Source: Vibrio pelagius
Lineage (GTDB): Bacteria > Pseudomonadota > Gammaproteobacteria > Enterobacterales > Vibrionaceae
Direction of reading: 5' to 3'
Assembly: GCF_024347575.1 (NCBI RefSeq)
Contig: NZ_AP025503.1
Coordinates: 1,674,001-1,738,000, forward strand
DNA length: 64,000 nucleotides
The translations under genes and the position numbers were made by a program. Position 1 is the first letter of the stretch, and every line of letters starts with the position of its first letter. The notes below the pieces were generated by a model. It saw nothing but the letters and a program-made list of their open reading frames with translations, did no database searches and was not told the origin of the DNA. This document shows positions 18,082-25,977 of this stretch, piece after piece.

Positions 18082-18736
18082 TTTGCTCGCGATTGTCTAG
18101 ATAGTCGTTGAGCCCTACTTTACGTAGCTCACATGCTGGACAATCACCACAACCATCGCCAATCACACCGTTGTAGCAAGTCAGAGTTTTACTACGAACC
18201 AGCTCAAGCGCCGAGTACTGGTCTGCAAGCGCCCAAGTTTCCGCTTTGTTCAGCCACATAAGCGGAGTCTTGATATCCAGCTCTCTGTCCATACCTTGTA
18301 CAAGCGCAGAGTTCATTGCCTTTACAAAATCATTACGGCAATCAGGGTAGCCAGAAAAGTCTGTTTCACAAACACCTGTGATCACCACTTGAGCACCGAT
18401 TTGGTACGCATAGATACCTGCCAACGTTAGAAACAGGATATTACGGCCTGGTACGAATGAATTTGGCAAGCCATTCTCTTGCAGTTCATGAGATACAGGG
18501 ATGTCGTCACGCGTCAGTGAGCTAATCGCAAGTTCGTTCAATAACGTTACGTCCATAACCTTGTGTGCTTTTACTCCTAGCTCTTTTGCTAATTTCTGCG
18601 CAACTTCGATTTCTAATCGATGACGCTGGCCATAATCAAAAGTAATCGCATGAACTTCATCATATTCTTTAAGAGCTTGAACCAAACACGTGGTCGAATC
18701 TTGTCCACCACTGAATACAACAACTGCTTTTTTCAT
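18041..18736 (-). CDS. queC: 7-cyano-7-deazaguanine synthase QueC
   Basis: The 231-aa protein converts 7-carboxy-7-deazaguanine to preQ0 with ATP and ammonia, in queuosine synthesis. The PP-loop ATP-pyrophosphatase motif SGGQDSTT is at residues 9-16; the C-terminal zinc ligands are in [16 protein letters not shown]. The length matches the family. It follows queE by 29 bp on the same strand, so the two probably form an operon. The last 41 bp are antisense to the end of the GGDEF gene. Confidence 0.97.
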   Translation of the reverse strand: MKKAVVVFSGGQDSTTCLVQALKEYDEVHAITFDYGQRHRLEIEVAQKLAKELGVKAHKVMDVTLLNELAISSLTRDDIPVSHELQENGLPNSFVPGRNILFLTLAGIYAYQIGAQVVITGVCETDFSGYPDCRNDFVKAMNSALVQGMDRELDIKTPLMWLNKAETWALADQYSALELVRSKTLTCYNGVIGDGCGDCPACELRKVGLNDYLDNREQIMAELVRKQSVNR

Positions 18737-18765
18737 TTTTATTCCTTTTCAACAATGCTGCTAAG

Positions 18766-19434
18766 TTACGCAATGCTCAAATATTTGTGCGTTTGAATAG
18801 ATAGGCGCCAATTTCGCTCGATACACGTGTCAATACATAGCTGTGTCGCACGATCTTTTTGGCTAATCGGCTGCAGTGCAATAACCGTGTCTGAAGAGAC
18901 CTTTGCACGCTCTAATAGGTGATCAAGTTGGTCGACATCTTTAGACGTACCCACTGGGTGCTTAATTTCATCAGCACGCTGGAGAGCACTGTCTAAGATT
19001 TCTAGCTTCGCTTTCATCGCCACTTTAGGTGACACCGTCACCCAAGTGTTCGCCGTCGCTTTCACTTCTGATGTTCCACTGGTCTCAATTTGGCAGCGGC
19101 ACCCCATCTTTTCAAAGGCTTCAGTTAAAGGTACAAGATCGTAAATACAAGGTTCACCACCGGTAATCACAATATGTTTAGCATTGAAGCCTTGTTTAAC
19201 ATATTGGTCAACTATGCCTTGAGCATCAACTGAGGACCAAGTTGGCGAGTCTTCTGTTTTCACCACAATATCGCCAAGGGATGTTTCATCTTCAGCCAAT
19301 GCTTCCCATGTCTGTTTCGTGTCGCACCAAGAGCAACCGACCGGACAGATTTGCAGGCGCACGAACACCGCTGGAACACCAGTAAAGACACCTTCACCCT
19401 GGATGGTTTCAAACATTTCATTAATCTTGTACAA
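18766..19434 (-). CDS. queE: 7-carboxy-7-deazaguanine synthase QueE (radical SAM)
   Basis: QueE makes 7-carboxy-7-deazaguanine from 6-carboxytetrahydropterin. The radical SAM cluster motif CxxxCxxC is present as CPVGCSWC, with FETIQGEG at the N-terminus and ITGGEP in the middle. I chose the TTG at 19434 (YKINEMFETIQGEG after it) because GAGGGA lies just upstream and the resulting 222 aa matches the E. coli protein; an upstream in-frame TTG at 19467 would add 11 residues. The residue before the cluster motif is Ile (LQICPVGC) where Gly is usual. It lies upstream of queC. Confidence 0.93.
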   Translation of the reverse strand: MYKINEMFETIQGEGVFTGVPAVFVRLQICPVGCSWCDTKQTWEALAEDETSLGDIVVKTEDSPTWSSVDAQGIVDQYVKQGFNAKHIVITGGEPCIYDLVPLTEAFEKMGCRCQIETSGTSEVKATANTWVTVSPKVAMKAKLEILDSALQRADEIKHPVGTSKDVDQLDHLLERAKVSSDTVIALQPISQKDRATQLCIDTCIERNWRLSIQTHKYLSIA

Positions 19435-19623
19435 CTTTCCCTCAGCTCGCATCATTTCGTAAAACAAATTAGGCGGAGACGATAAAGCACTTAAAGGCTT
19501 GGGTCAAACAAATGAGTATTACAAAATCCGTTGATCAAAGCCCTAGCTTGCAGTTTCCACTTGGCTTATCCTTGCCAACATTCATTTTTGTTAGCTTTTT
19601 ATTTTTAGTAAGTAAGGATCCAC

Positions 19624-20433
19624 ATGTACAAACTGATTGCTCTGGATATGGATGGCACACTATTAAACAGTGATAAAGTCATCTCTGCAGAGAACAAAGA
19701 TGCGATTGCCCGAGCTCGTGCTGCAGGCGTTAAAGTTGTATTAGCATCGGGACGCCCACTTGAAGGGATGCAGAGCAAACTCGACGAGTTAAACATCAAT
19801 GGCGAAGATGACTTCGTCCTTTTCTACAACGGCTCGATGGTACAAAACGTATCAACCAAAGAGGTGATTCATAGCGAAATCAGCCACGGTAAAGCGGCTA
19901 AGGAGATTGCTAAACTTGCTCATGAATTGGGTGGATATGTTCATGCATTCAGTAAGGTTCATGGTCTAATCACGCCAGAGAACAACGAATACACCGGCAT
20001 TGAAGCGCGCATCAACGGCCTAGAAATTACTGAATTCGATTTTTCTCAACTAGAAGACGATCACGAGATCATCAAAACCATGATTGTCGCAGAGCCGGGC
20101 AAACTGACAGAAATCATTGGGAAATTACCTGAACAACTTAAATCTCAATTCACAATTGTTCAAAGTGCGCCATTCTTCCTTGAGTTTTTAAACCCTAAAT
20201 CAAACAAAGGTGTCGGTATCGAAGCCATTGCGAACCATCTTGGCATTCACTCTGATGAGGTGATTTGTATGGGTGACGCTGAAAATGACCATCATATGCT
20301 GGAATACGCAGGCCTCGGTATTGCAATGGAAAACGCGATGGAAGAGACGAAACAAATTGCCAACTACATTACCGCAAGTAATGACGACCACGGTGTAGCG
20401 AAAGCTATTGATAAGTTTATCTTCGACAAGTAA
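19624..20433 (+). CDS. yidA: Cof-type HAD-IIB sugar phosphatase, YidA-like
   Basis: The 269-aa HAD phosphatase aligns along its length with E. coli YidA. HAD motif I is DMDGTLLN (nucleophile Asp 8, acid/base Asp 10), motif II SGRP, and the motif III/IV region has NKGVGIEAIA and CMGDAENDHHMLEYAG. It likely dephosphorylates sugar phosphates in the cytosol. AAGGA lies 7 nt before the ATG. It is divergent from queE-queC and is closed by a terminator. Confidence 0.92.
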   Translation: MYKLIALDMDGTLLNSDKVISAENKDAIARARAAGVKVVLASGRPLEGMQSKLDELNINGEDDFVLFYNGSMVQNVSTKEVIHSEISHGKAAKEIAKLAHELGGYVHAFSKVHGLITPENNEYTGIEARINGLEITEFDFSQLEDDHEIIKTMIVAEPGKLTEIIGKLPEQLKSQFTIVQSAPFFLEFLNPKSNKGVGIEAIANHLGIHSDEVICMGDAENDHHMLEYAGLGIAMENAMEETKQIANYITASNDDHGVAKAIDKFIFDK

Positions 20434-20470
20434 TCGCTAATTGGGCTCTCGCCCTTCCGGGTAAAAACAC

Positions 20471-20496
20471 AAAAGGCTGTCTTCACAGCCTTTTTT
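20471..20496 (+). terminator. Rho-independent terminator after yidA
   Basis: Stem AAAAGGCTGT / ACAGCCTTTT with a CTTC loop and trailing T run, 37 bp after the yidA stop. Confidence 0.9.
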
Positions 20497-20513
20497 ATTA
20501 CGCGATATCGATT

Positions 20514-21926
20514 CTAAACTCTTTTCCAAGGTAAGCGGAAAGCAACTACACCAAGCAGAATCAACAGCGGAAAACGAAGTGTTTCGACAATCAAGGAACC
20601 AATACCGCTAAACGAAACAAAGCTTCCTACCCAGCTAATTACTCCATTGGTTGCTAAAAGCAGCACGATCACGCCCAGTACAATGTTAAATGAGAACTGA
20701 CCTACTAGGGGATTAGCGTGAGTCAAAGTCACCAAGCAGGCAATAGTCATTAGAATCGCGACCCAAAATGTGAACGTTGGAAGTGGCCATATGACGGTTA
20801 AAACAATAGAAATAATCGCAAGTCCCCACCAAACCGACTTGGAACTCAATAACTCACTAATGTTTACATCTGGCTTTGTATCTAATCGAACAATGTGCCA
20901 AGTCGCTAGGCCACCTAACACCGCCCCCATTAAGACATCACTGAAGAACGCACTTCCTGAATATGCTTTAAATAGTATAATCCACAACAAACCAATACCG
21001 ATCCAAGACCACGCTTTTTGATCGTCGAGTTTGTTCAGCTTCCAAACGACCAGACTGGTGAGGCTTACCCAGATAGCCGCTAACATGCTTGGAAAACTAT
21101 AACCGCTGCTATCCACCAGCTTAAGCGTTGGGAGGTATGCGTGTGGACGAGGCAAACCAAAGCCCTGATGAGCAATCAAAGTCAGTAGAGTCACGGAGAT
21201 AAGCGTAAAACCAAACTTGAGCGCAAAATTGCGGCCAAAATGCCAAGCTATCAAAGGCAAAACAACAATAAAAATCCAAGGTTGCGCAAGAAGATCGGTC
21301 ACTAGAATAGTATGACGAATAGTACTTGGCAGTGAGTTTATGGCAGTTTGAAGCATTGCGATGACACCAAGCTCCCCTTGATGGATTTGAGGCGCTGCGG
21401 CGACTAACTCAGAGACATAAGTAGCGGGTTGATCCGACGCGCGACCAAACATCTCGACAATGGTGTTCCACTGCTCTGGGTAGCGGTATTCTTTGGCATC
21501 TAGCGCTTCAGGAGTTAGAAGCATAGCGCGGCTTACCTCTACACCATAGTGCGGAGCAAACCAGATTGGCAGCTCAAACCCACCGATCTCGTTTTTCGTG
21601 TCGTAGCTGATGATTTCCGAATCAGAAACACAATCAAACACCACTGCACCATCGGTATACCCCAGAACATCACCAACGGTAACGGCTAGGCCAGCCTCTT
21701 CCCATGTCTCCCTTTGAGCGGCGACATAAGCAGGCTCGCCAGGCACTATAGTGCCACCTGGTAAAGACAATTGACCTGTAATGATCTCATCGACCAAAAC
21801 AATTTGGTCATCAGCTCGAACTAAACAGAGCGCCCCCGCTAGGTTATCGGGCAGTTGTTCTTGAGCCGATACATTTGAGATGCCTAAAATAGAAACCAAT
21901 ATTATGAGGAAGAAACGATGTAACAA
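20514..21926 (-). CDS. Secreted Nudix domain fused to membrane PAP2-like domain
   Basis: The 470-aa protein has a signal peptide (SILGISNVSAQ), a Nudix domain at about 28-170 with a full Nudix box (GG at the start, RETWEEAGL at the end), then a polytopic PAP2-like region from about 190. The architecture matches proteins annotated as bifunctional Nudix hydrolase/PAP2 phosphatase. The Nudix domain probably hydrolyses a nucleotide-linked diphosphate outside the cytosol. The PAP2 catalytic motifs look degraded: KxxxxxxRP has His for Lys (HQGFGLPRP), PSGH reads PSML, and SRxxxxxHxxxD reads SGSAFFSD. The membrane part may therefore be inactive. The start is a TTG with a weak ribosome site. Confidence 0.82.
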   Translation of the reverse strand: MLHRFFLIILVSILGISNVSAQEQLPDNLAGALCLVRADDQIVLVDEIITGQLSLPGGTIVPGEPAYVAAQRETWEEAGLAVTVGDVLGYTDGAVVFDCVSDSEIISYDTKNEIGGFELPIWFAPHYGVEVSRAMLLTPEALDAKEYRYPEQWNTIVEMFGRASDQPATYVSELVAAAPQIHQGELGVIAMLQTAINSLPSTIRHTILVTDLLAQPWIFIVVLPLIAWHFGRNFALKFGFTLISVTLLTLIAHQGFGLPRPHAYLPTLKLVDSSGYSFPSMLAAIWVSLTSLVVWKLNKLDDQKAWSWIGIGLLWIILFKAYSGSAFFSDVLMGAVLGGLATWHIVRLDTKPDVNISELLSSKSVWWGLAIISIVLTVIWPLPTFTFWVAILMTIACLVTLTHANPLVGQFSFNIVLGVIVLLLATNGVISWVGSFVSFSGIGSLIVETLRFPLLILLGVVAFRLPWKRV

Positions 21927-22002
21927 CGAAAGTACCTACAAACAAATAAGAAAATATGAACGAAAACAACGCAGTGTAATGGAGTCACTCACCACGCGCA
22001 GC

Positions 22003-22482
22003 CTAGCTTTTCACCAAAGACTTTCTCCACCATTGAATGTGCGGTATGAACCCCATTTTTTGATAGAACTGCTTGGCATTGTCATTAAAGTCCCATACTT
22101 CAACGAACACCTGCTTCACTCCATAATCATCAAATGTTTTCTCTAATTTACTGAATAACTTCTTGGCAATCGCTTGATTTCGGTAATCGGGCAAAACAAA
22201 CAATTCATCAATACTGCCCATTTGAACCGGTTTACTCACTGTGGACACCAATTCACAAAAATGTCCGGTGACAAAACCCACTATCAGCTGTCCTTTCAAA
22301 GCCACATAAACCAAGCATTGAGGATCATCAAGGTATCGAGCGATACTCTTTTCCTGTTCAATCTCCTCAGCAGTTTTAAAGTGCTCCGGGCTAGCGAGAT
22401 GGTGATAATGATGTAGATCGAACATCATCTCGTTCAGCTGCTCAAGGTCTGAGCTTTGTGCAGCTCTCAATGTTAGGCTCAT
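22003..22482 (-). CDS. GNAT family N-acetyltransferase
   Basis: The 159-aa single-domain GNAT has the acetyl-CoA-binding motif A at about residues 92-105 (LPDYRNQAIAKKLFSKLE; the Q/RxxGxG/A pattern is partly relaxed) and the C-terminal segment VEVWDFNDNAKQFYQKMGF typical of small-molecule acetyltransferases. The substrate cannot be told. It is monocistronic, between the Nudix-PAP2 gene and the prp operon terminator. Confidence 0.85.
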   Translation of the reverse strand: MSLTLRAAQSSDLEQLNEMMFDLHHYHHLASPEHFKTAEEIEQEKSIARYLDDPQCLVYVALKGQLIVGFVTGHFCELVSTVSKPVQMGSIDELFVLPDYRNQAIAKKLFSKLEKTFDDYGVKQVFVEVWDFNDNAKQFYQKMGFIPHIQWWRKSLVKS

Positions 22483-22613
22483 AGCGTAGAGTCTTCTTTT
22501 ATTTCACAAAATAACACTATAGCTTAGTTTACTTACCCATAGCGACGATACAAGCACAGATACTTGTAACAGCCTGTTTAGCCGCTACGATTATTCCAAT
22601 TGAATAAAGAAGA

Positions 22614-22644
22614 AAGCCGCTTAGTAGTCATCACTAAGCGGCTT
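22614..22644 (-). terminator. Terminator of the prp operon
   Basis: Perfect 12-bp inverted repeat AAGCCGCTTAGT / ACTAAGCGGCTT with a 7-nt loop, about 50 bp beyond the prpE stop. The T run on the minus strand is short and broken. Confidence 0.7.
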
Positions 22645-22694
22645 ATTAAACGTCTTTATTTTATTAACTGTACTAATTGTATTAACAATACTAG

Positions 22695-24641
22695 CTAAAC
22701 CTCTTTAGATAGACGACTTTCGATTTCTTTTAGGCTAGACGGGTCATCAATCGTTGAAGGAACAACGTACTGCTCTCCGTCCGCGATTTGCCGTATCGTC
22801 TTACGGAGAATTTTTCCAGAACGAGTTTTAGGCAGACGATCAACCACCAGCGCTTGTTTAAAACAGGCAACCGCCCCAATTTCATTACGAACCTTGCCTA
22901 CCAATTCACCTTGAAGCTCAACGTCATCGACTTTTACGCCATCTTTGAGCACCACTAATCCAAGCGGAAGCTGCCCTTTTAAGTCATCGTGAATTCCCAC
23001 AACCGCACATTCAGCAATAGCAGGGTGGCCACCAACTATCTCTTCCATTTCACCGGTCGACAATCTATGGCCGGCAACGTTAATCACATCGTCGATACGT
23101 CCCATAATGAATAGATAGCCCTCTTCATCTAGATATCCACCATCACCCGATACGTAGTAACCGGGGAACTGACTCAAGTAGCCAGATTCGAAACGATCGT
23201 GATTGCGCCACACGGTAGGGAGACAACCCGGAGGCAGAGGCCGCTTAATCGCAACGAAGCCTTGCTGATTTGGCTGAGCCGTTTCTCCCAACTCATCCAA
23301 GATCTCGACTTGATAGCCCGGAACAGGTTTAGTGGCTGAACCAGCTTTCACCGGCATCAGTTCTAAGCCGGTTGGGTTACCCGCTATCGCCCAACCTGTC
23401 TCGGTCTGCCACCAATGATCGACAACCGGTTTAGCTGTTTTACTTTCAACCCACTCTAGGGTTGGTGGGTCCAAACGCTCACCCGCCATAAAGATAGTGT
23501 CGAGCTTTGATAGATCATACTGCTTGAGACATTCGCCCTCTGGGTCTTCTTTCTTAATAGCGCGGAACGCTGTAGGAGCTGAGAATAAAACGTTCACAGA
23601 GTACTCTTCACAAACTCGCCAAAATGCACCCGGATCGGGAGTTCGAACTGGCTTACCTTCAAACAGAATGGTCGTACAACCGTGAATTAAAGGGGCATAG
23701 ACAATGTAAGAGTGACCAACAACCCATCCAACGTCAGAGGCAGCCCAGAAAACACCATCTTGAGGCATGTTGTAGATGGTACTCATCGAATACTTCATCG
23801 CGACCGCATGACCGCCATTGTCGCGCACAACCCCTTTAGGCTTACCTGTGGTGCCTGAGGTATACAAGATATAAAGAGGATCGGTCGCAAGCACAGGCAC
23901 ACAACCGTGAGGCAGTGCGTTCTCCATCTCCTGCTGCCAATCCAAATCTCGCTCATTTTGTAGCTCAGCTTCACATTCAGGACGTTGAAACACCAGTACG
24001 TTTTGTGGCTTCCAGCGGCTATCCATGATCGCTCTATCAACTAAAGGCTTGTAAGGGATAACTTTGTTGATTTCGATACCACATGACGCTGTGATCAGCA
24101 CCTTGGGCTCAGCGTCTTCAATGCGTACCGCAAGCTCATGAGGGGCAAAACCTCCAAATACCACTGAGTGAATCGCACCAAGTCTCGCACAGGCAAGCAT
24201 CGCCATCACCGCTTCGGGAATCATCGGCATATAGATAACTACTCGGTCACCCTTCTTGACTCCTTGAGCCGCTAGCAAACCAGCGACTTTCGCTACTTGA
24301 TCGCGTAACTCCACATAGCTGTAGTGCTTCTTAACGCCGGTTACGGGAGAGTCATAGACAAGCGCAGTGGTATCGCCTCGTCCCTGATCACAATGATAAT
24401 CAAGTGCGAGCCAACAAGTATTCATCACGCCATCCGAAAACCAGCGCTCAATACCATTATCATCTTTCTCTAAAATTCGGGTAGGTTCTTCAAACCAATC
24501 AATACATTGGGCTTGGCTTTGCCAGTATTGCTCAGGGTTACGCGTCGCAAAATCATAGGCAGCTTGGTAAGCACCTATTTGCATGGTAGCTTCGTTTGAA
24601 GTTTCAGTTGATTGCTCTTTTTGCTCTAGTGTAGAAGACAT
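22695..24641 (-). CDS. prpE: Propionyl-CoA synthetase PrpE
   Basis: The 648-aa acyl-adenylate-forming enzyme activates propionate to propionyl-CoA, the entry step of the methylcitrate cycle. The AMP-binding motif YTSGTTGKPKG is near residues 261-271, DHWWQTETG near 412 and the C-terminal lysine region TRSGKILRKT near 612. The length is usual for PrpE/AcsA, and its place at the end of the prp operon favours PrpE over acetyl-CoA synthetase. GGAGGAGG precedes the ATG. A 154-bp gap separates it from prpF. Confidence 0.93.
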   Translation of the reverse strand: MSSTLEQKEQSTETSNEATMQIGAYQAAYDFATRNPEQYWQSQAQCIDWFEEPTRILEKDDNGIERWFSDGVMNTCWLALDYHCDQGRGDTTALVYDSPVTGVKKHYSYVELRDQVAKVAGLLAAQGVKKGDRVVIYMPMIPEAVMAMLACARLGAIHSVVFGGFAPHELAVRIEDAEPKVLITASCGIEINKVIPYKPLVDRAIMDSRWKPQNVLVFQRPECEAELQNERDLDWQQEMENALPHGCVPVLATDPLYILYTSGTTGKPKGVVRDNGGHAVAMKYSMSTIYNMPQDGVFWAASDVGWVVGHSYIVYAPLIHGCTTILFEGKPVRTPDPGAFWRVCEEYSVNVLFSAPTAFRAIKKEDPEGECLKQYDLSKLDTIFMAGERLDPPTLEWVESKTAKPVVDHWWQTETGWAIAGNPTGLELMPVKAGSATKPVPGYQVEILDELGETAQPNQQGFVAIKRPLPPGCLPTVWRNHDRFESGYLSQFPGYYVSGDGGYLDEEGYLFIMGRIDDVINVAGHRLSTGEMEEIVGGHPAIAECAVVGIHDDLKGQLPLGLVVLKDGVKVDDVELQGELVGKVRNEIGAVACFKQALVVDRLPKTRSGKILRKTIRQIADGEQYVVPSTIDDPSSLKEIESRLSKEV

Positions 24642-24795
24642 AACGCCTCCTCCTTGAATTCGTCAGAAAACGATCAGCCGTATACTCGGCCTGTTGATCT
24701 TTTGTCTTTACGTTTTATTTCCCGTATTGAACAGCTTATTCAGGGCTTCGCACAACCAATGTCGTAATAGACAGACCATGCCATGACCCAAGCAT

Positions 24796-25968
24796 TTACA
24801 ATGGGCAAGGTACGCGCACCAACCCTTCCATTAGGATCCGAGCGCTTCTGCTCATCATGGCTTTCTCTACCGCCCAACCTTGAGGGGTTAACGAAGCACC
24901 GGCTCCCACTTTCAACGTTCCAGAAGGGTGTCCAAAGGTCGTAAAATCTCGTTCGCCACCACCCGCTGCGCGATTAACCAGTGTTCCGGATATGGCGGCG
25001 GCCGACGCGATGGCAACGGCTGCTGTTCCCATCATGGCGTGGTGCAGTTTGCCCATGGACAGCGCTCGAACCAAGACGTCAATCTCAGCCTCTTCGACCA
25101 TCTTCCCACTAGATGCTTTATACGGTTTCGGTGGCGATACAAACGCTACCTTCGGCGTGTGCTGACGCATTTGCGCCTCACTAATATCGTCAATCAACCC
25201 CATAGCAACAGCGCCGTGTGCTCGAATCGACTCAAACAGCGCTAAGGCTTTCTCGTCAGAGTTGATGTCTTCTTGCAGTTCGGTTCCTTGATATCCAAGA
25301 ACGGAGGCATCAACAAAGATGGTTGGTATCCCTGCGTTAACCAAACTCACCTCAATACAACCCAATTCAGGAACATCGAGTAGATCAACCGCTTGTCCGG
25401 TTGGAAGCACACTCCCCACCTCACCTGCGGGTTCCATAAAGTCGACCTGAATTTCAGCCGCAGGAAAAGTCACGCCATCCAACTCAAAATCACCGACCTC
25501 TTGAACTTGACCATTAATCATCGGTACATGGACAATAATCGTCTTCTCGATATTGGCTTGCCAAACCCGAACTTTAACTACACCATTCATTGGGACTCGT
25601 TCTGGATCAACTAAACCCGCATGAATGGCATAAGGCCCGATAGCCGCTGATAAGTTGCCACAGTTACCGCTCCAATCGACAAACGGTTTATCAATCGCTA
25701 CCTGACCAAATAGATAATCGACATCGTGCCCAGGTTGCTCACTCTTAGATGCAATCACCACTTTACTGGTACTGGATGTCGCTCCTCCCATACCGTCTGT
25801 CTGTTTGCCGTAAGGGTCTGGACTACCAATCACGCGCATCAGCAACTTGTCTCGATACTCGCCGGGCGTTTGCGCTCGCTCTGGCAGGTCGACGAGATTG
25901 AAGAAAACACCTTTACTAGTGCCACCTCGCATGTAGGTGGCCGCAATTTTCAATTGATGAATACTCAT
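24796..25968 (-). CDS. prpF: 2-methylaconitate isomerase PrpF
   Basis: The 390-aa PrpF family protein (diaminopimelate epimerase-like fold) has MRGGTSKGVFF at residues 13-23 and GNCGNLSAAIGPYA near 110. With AcnD it replaces PrpD: AcnD dehydrates 2-methylcitrate and PrpF isomerises the trans-2-methylaconitate product. It starts 9 nt after acnD with GGGAGG upstream, so it is translated from the same message. Confidence 0.95.
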   Translation of the reverse strand: MSIHQLKIAATYMRGGTSKGVFFNLVDLPERAQTPGEYRDKLLMRVIGSPDPYGKQTDGMGGATSSTSKVVIASKSEQPGHDVDYLFGQVAIDKPFVDWSGNCGNLSAAIGPYAIHAGLVDPERVPMNGVVKVRVWQANIEKTIIVHVPMINGQVQEVGDFELDGVTFPAAEIQVDFMEPAGEVGSVLPTGQAVDLLDVPELGCIEVSLVNAGIPTIFVDASVLGYQGTELQEDINSDEKALALFESIRAHGAVAMGLIDDISEAQMRQHTPKVAFVSPPKPYKASSGKMVEEAEIDVLVRALSMGKLHHAMMGTAAVAIASAAAISGTLVNRAAGGGERDFTTFGHPSGTLKVGAGASLTPQGWAVEKAMMSRSARILMEGLVRVPCPL

Positions 25969-25977
25969 AATGCCTCC

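Noticed and set aside
19435..19623. PreQ1 riboswitch upstream of queE
   Set aside because: No recognisable preQ1 aptamer sequence between queE and yidA.
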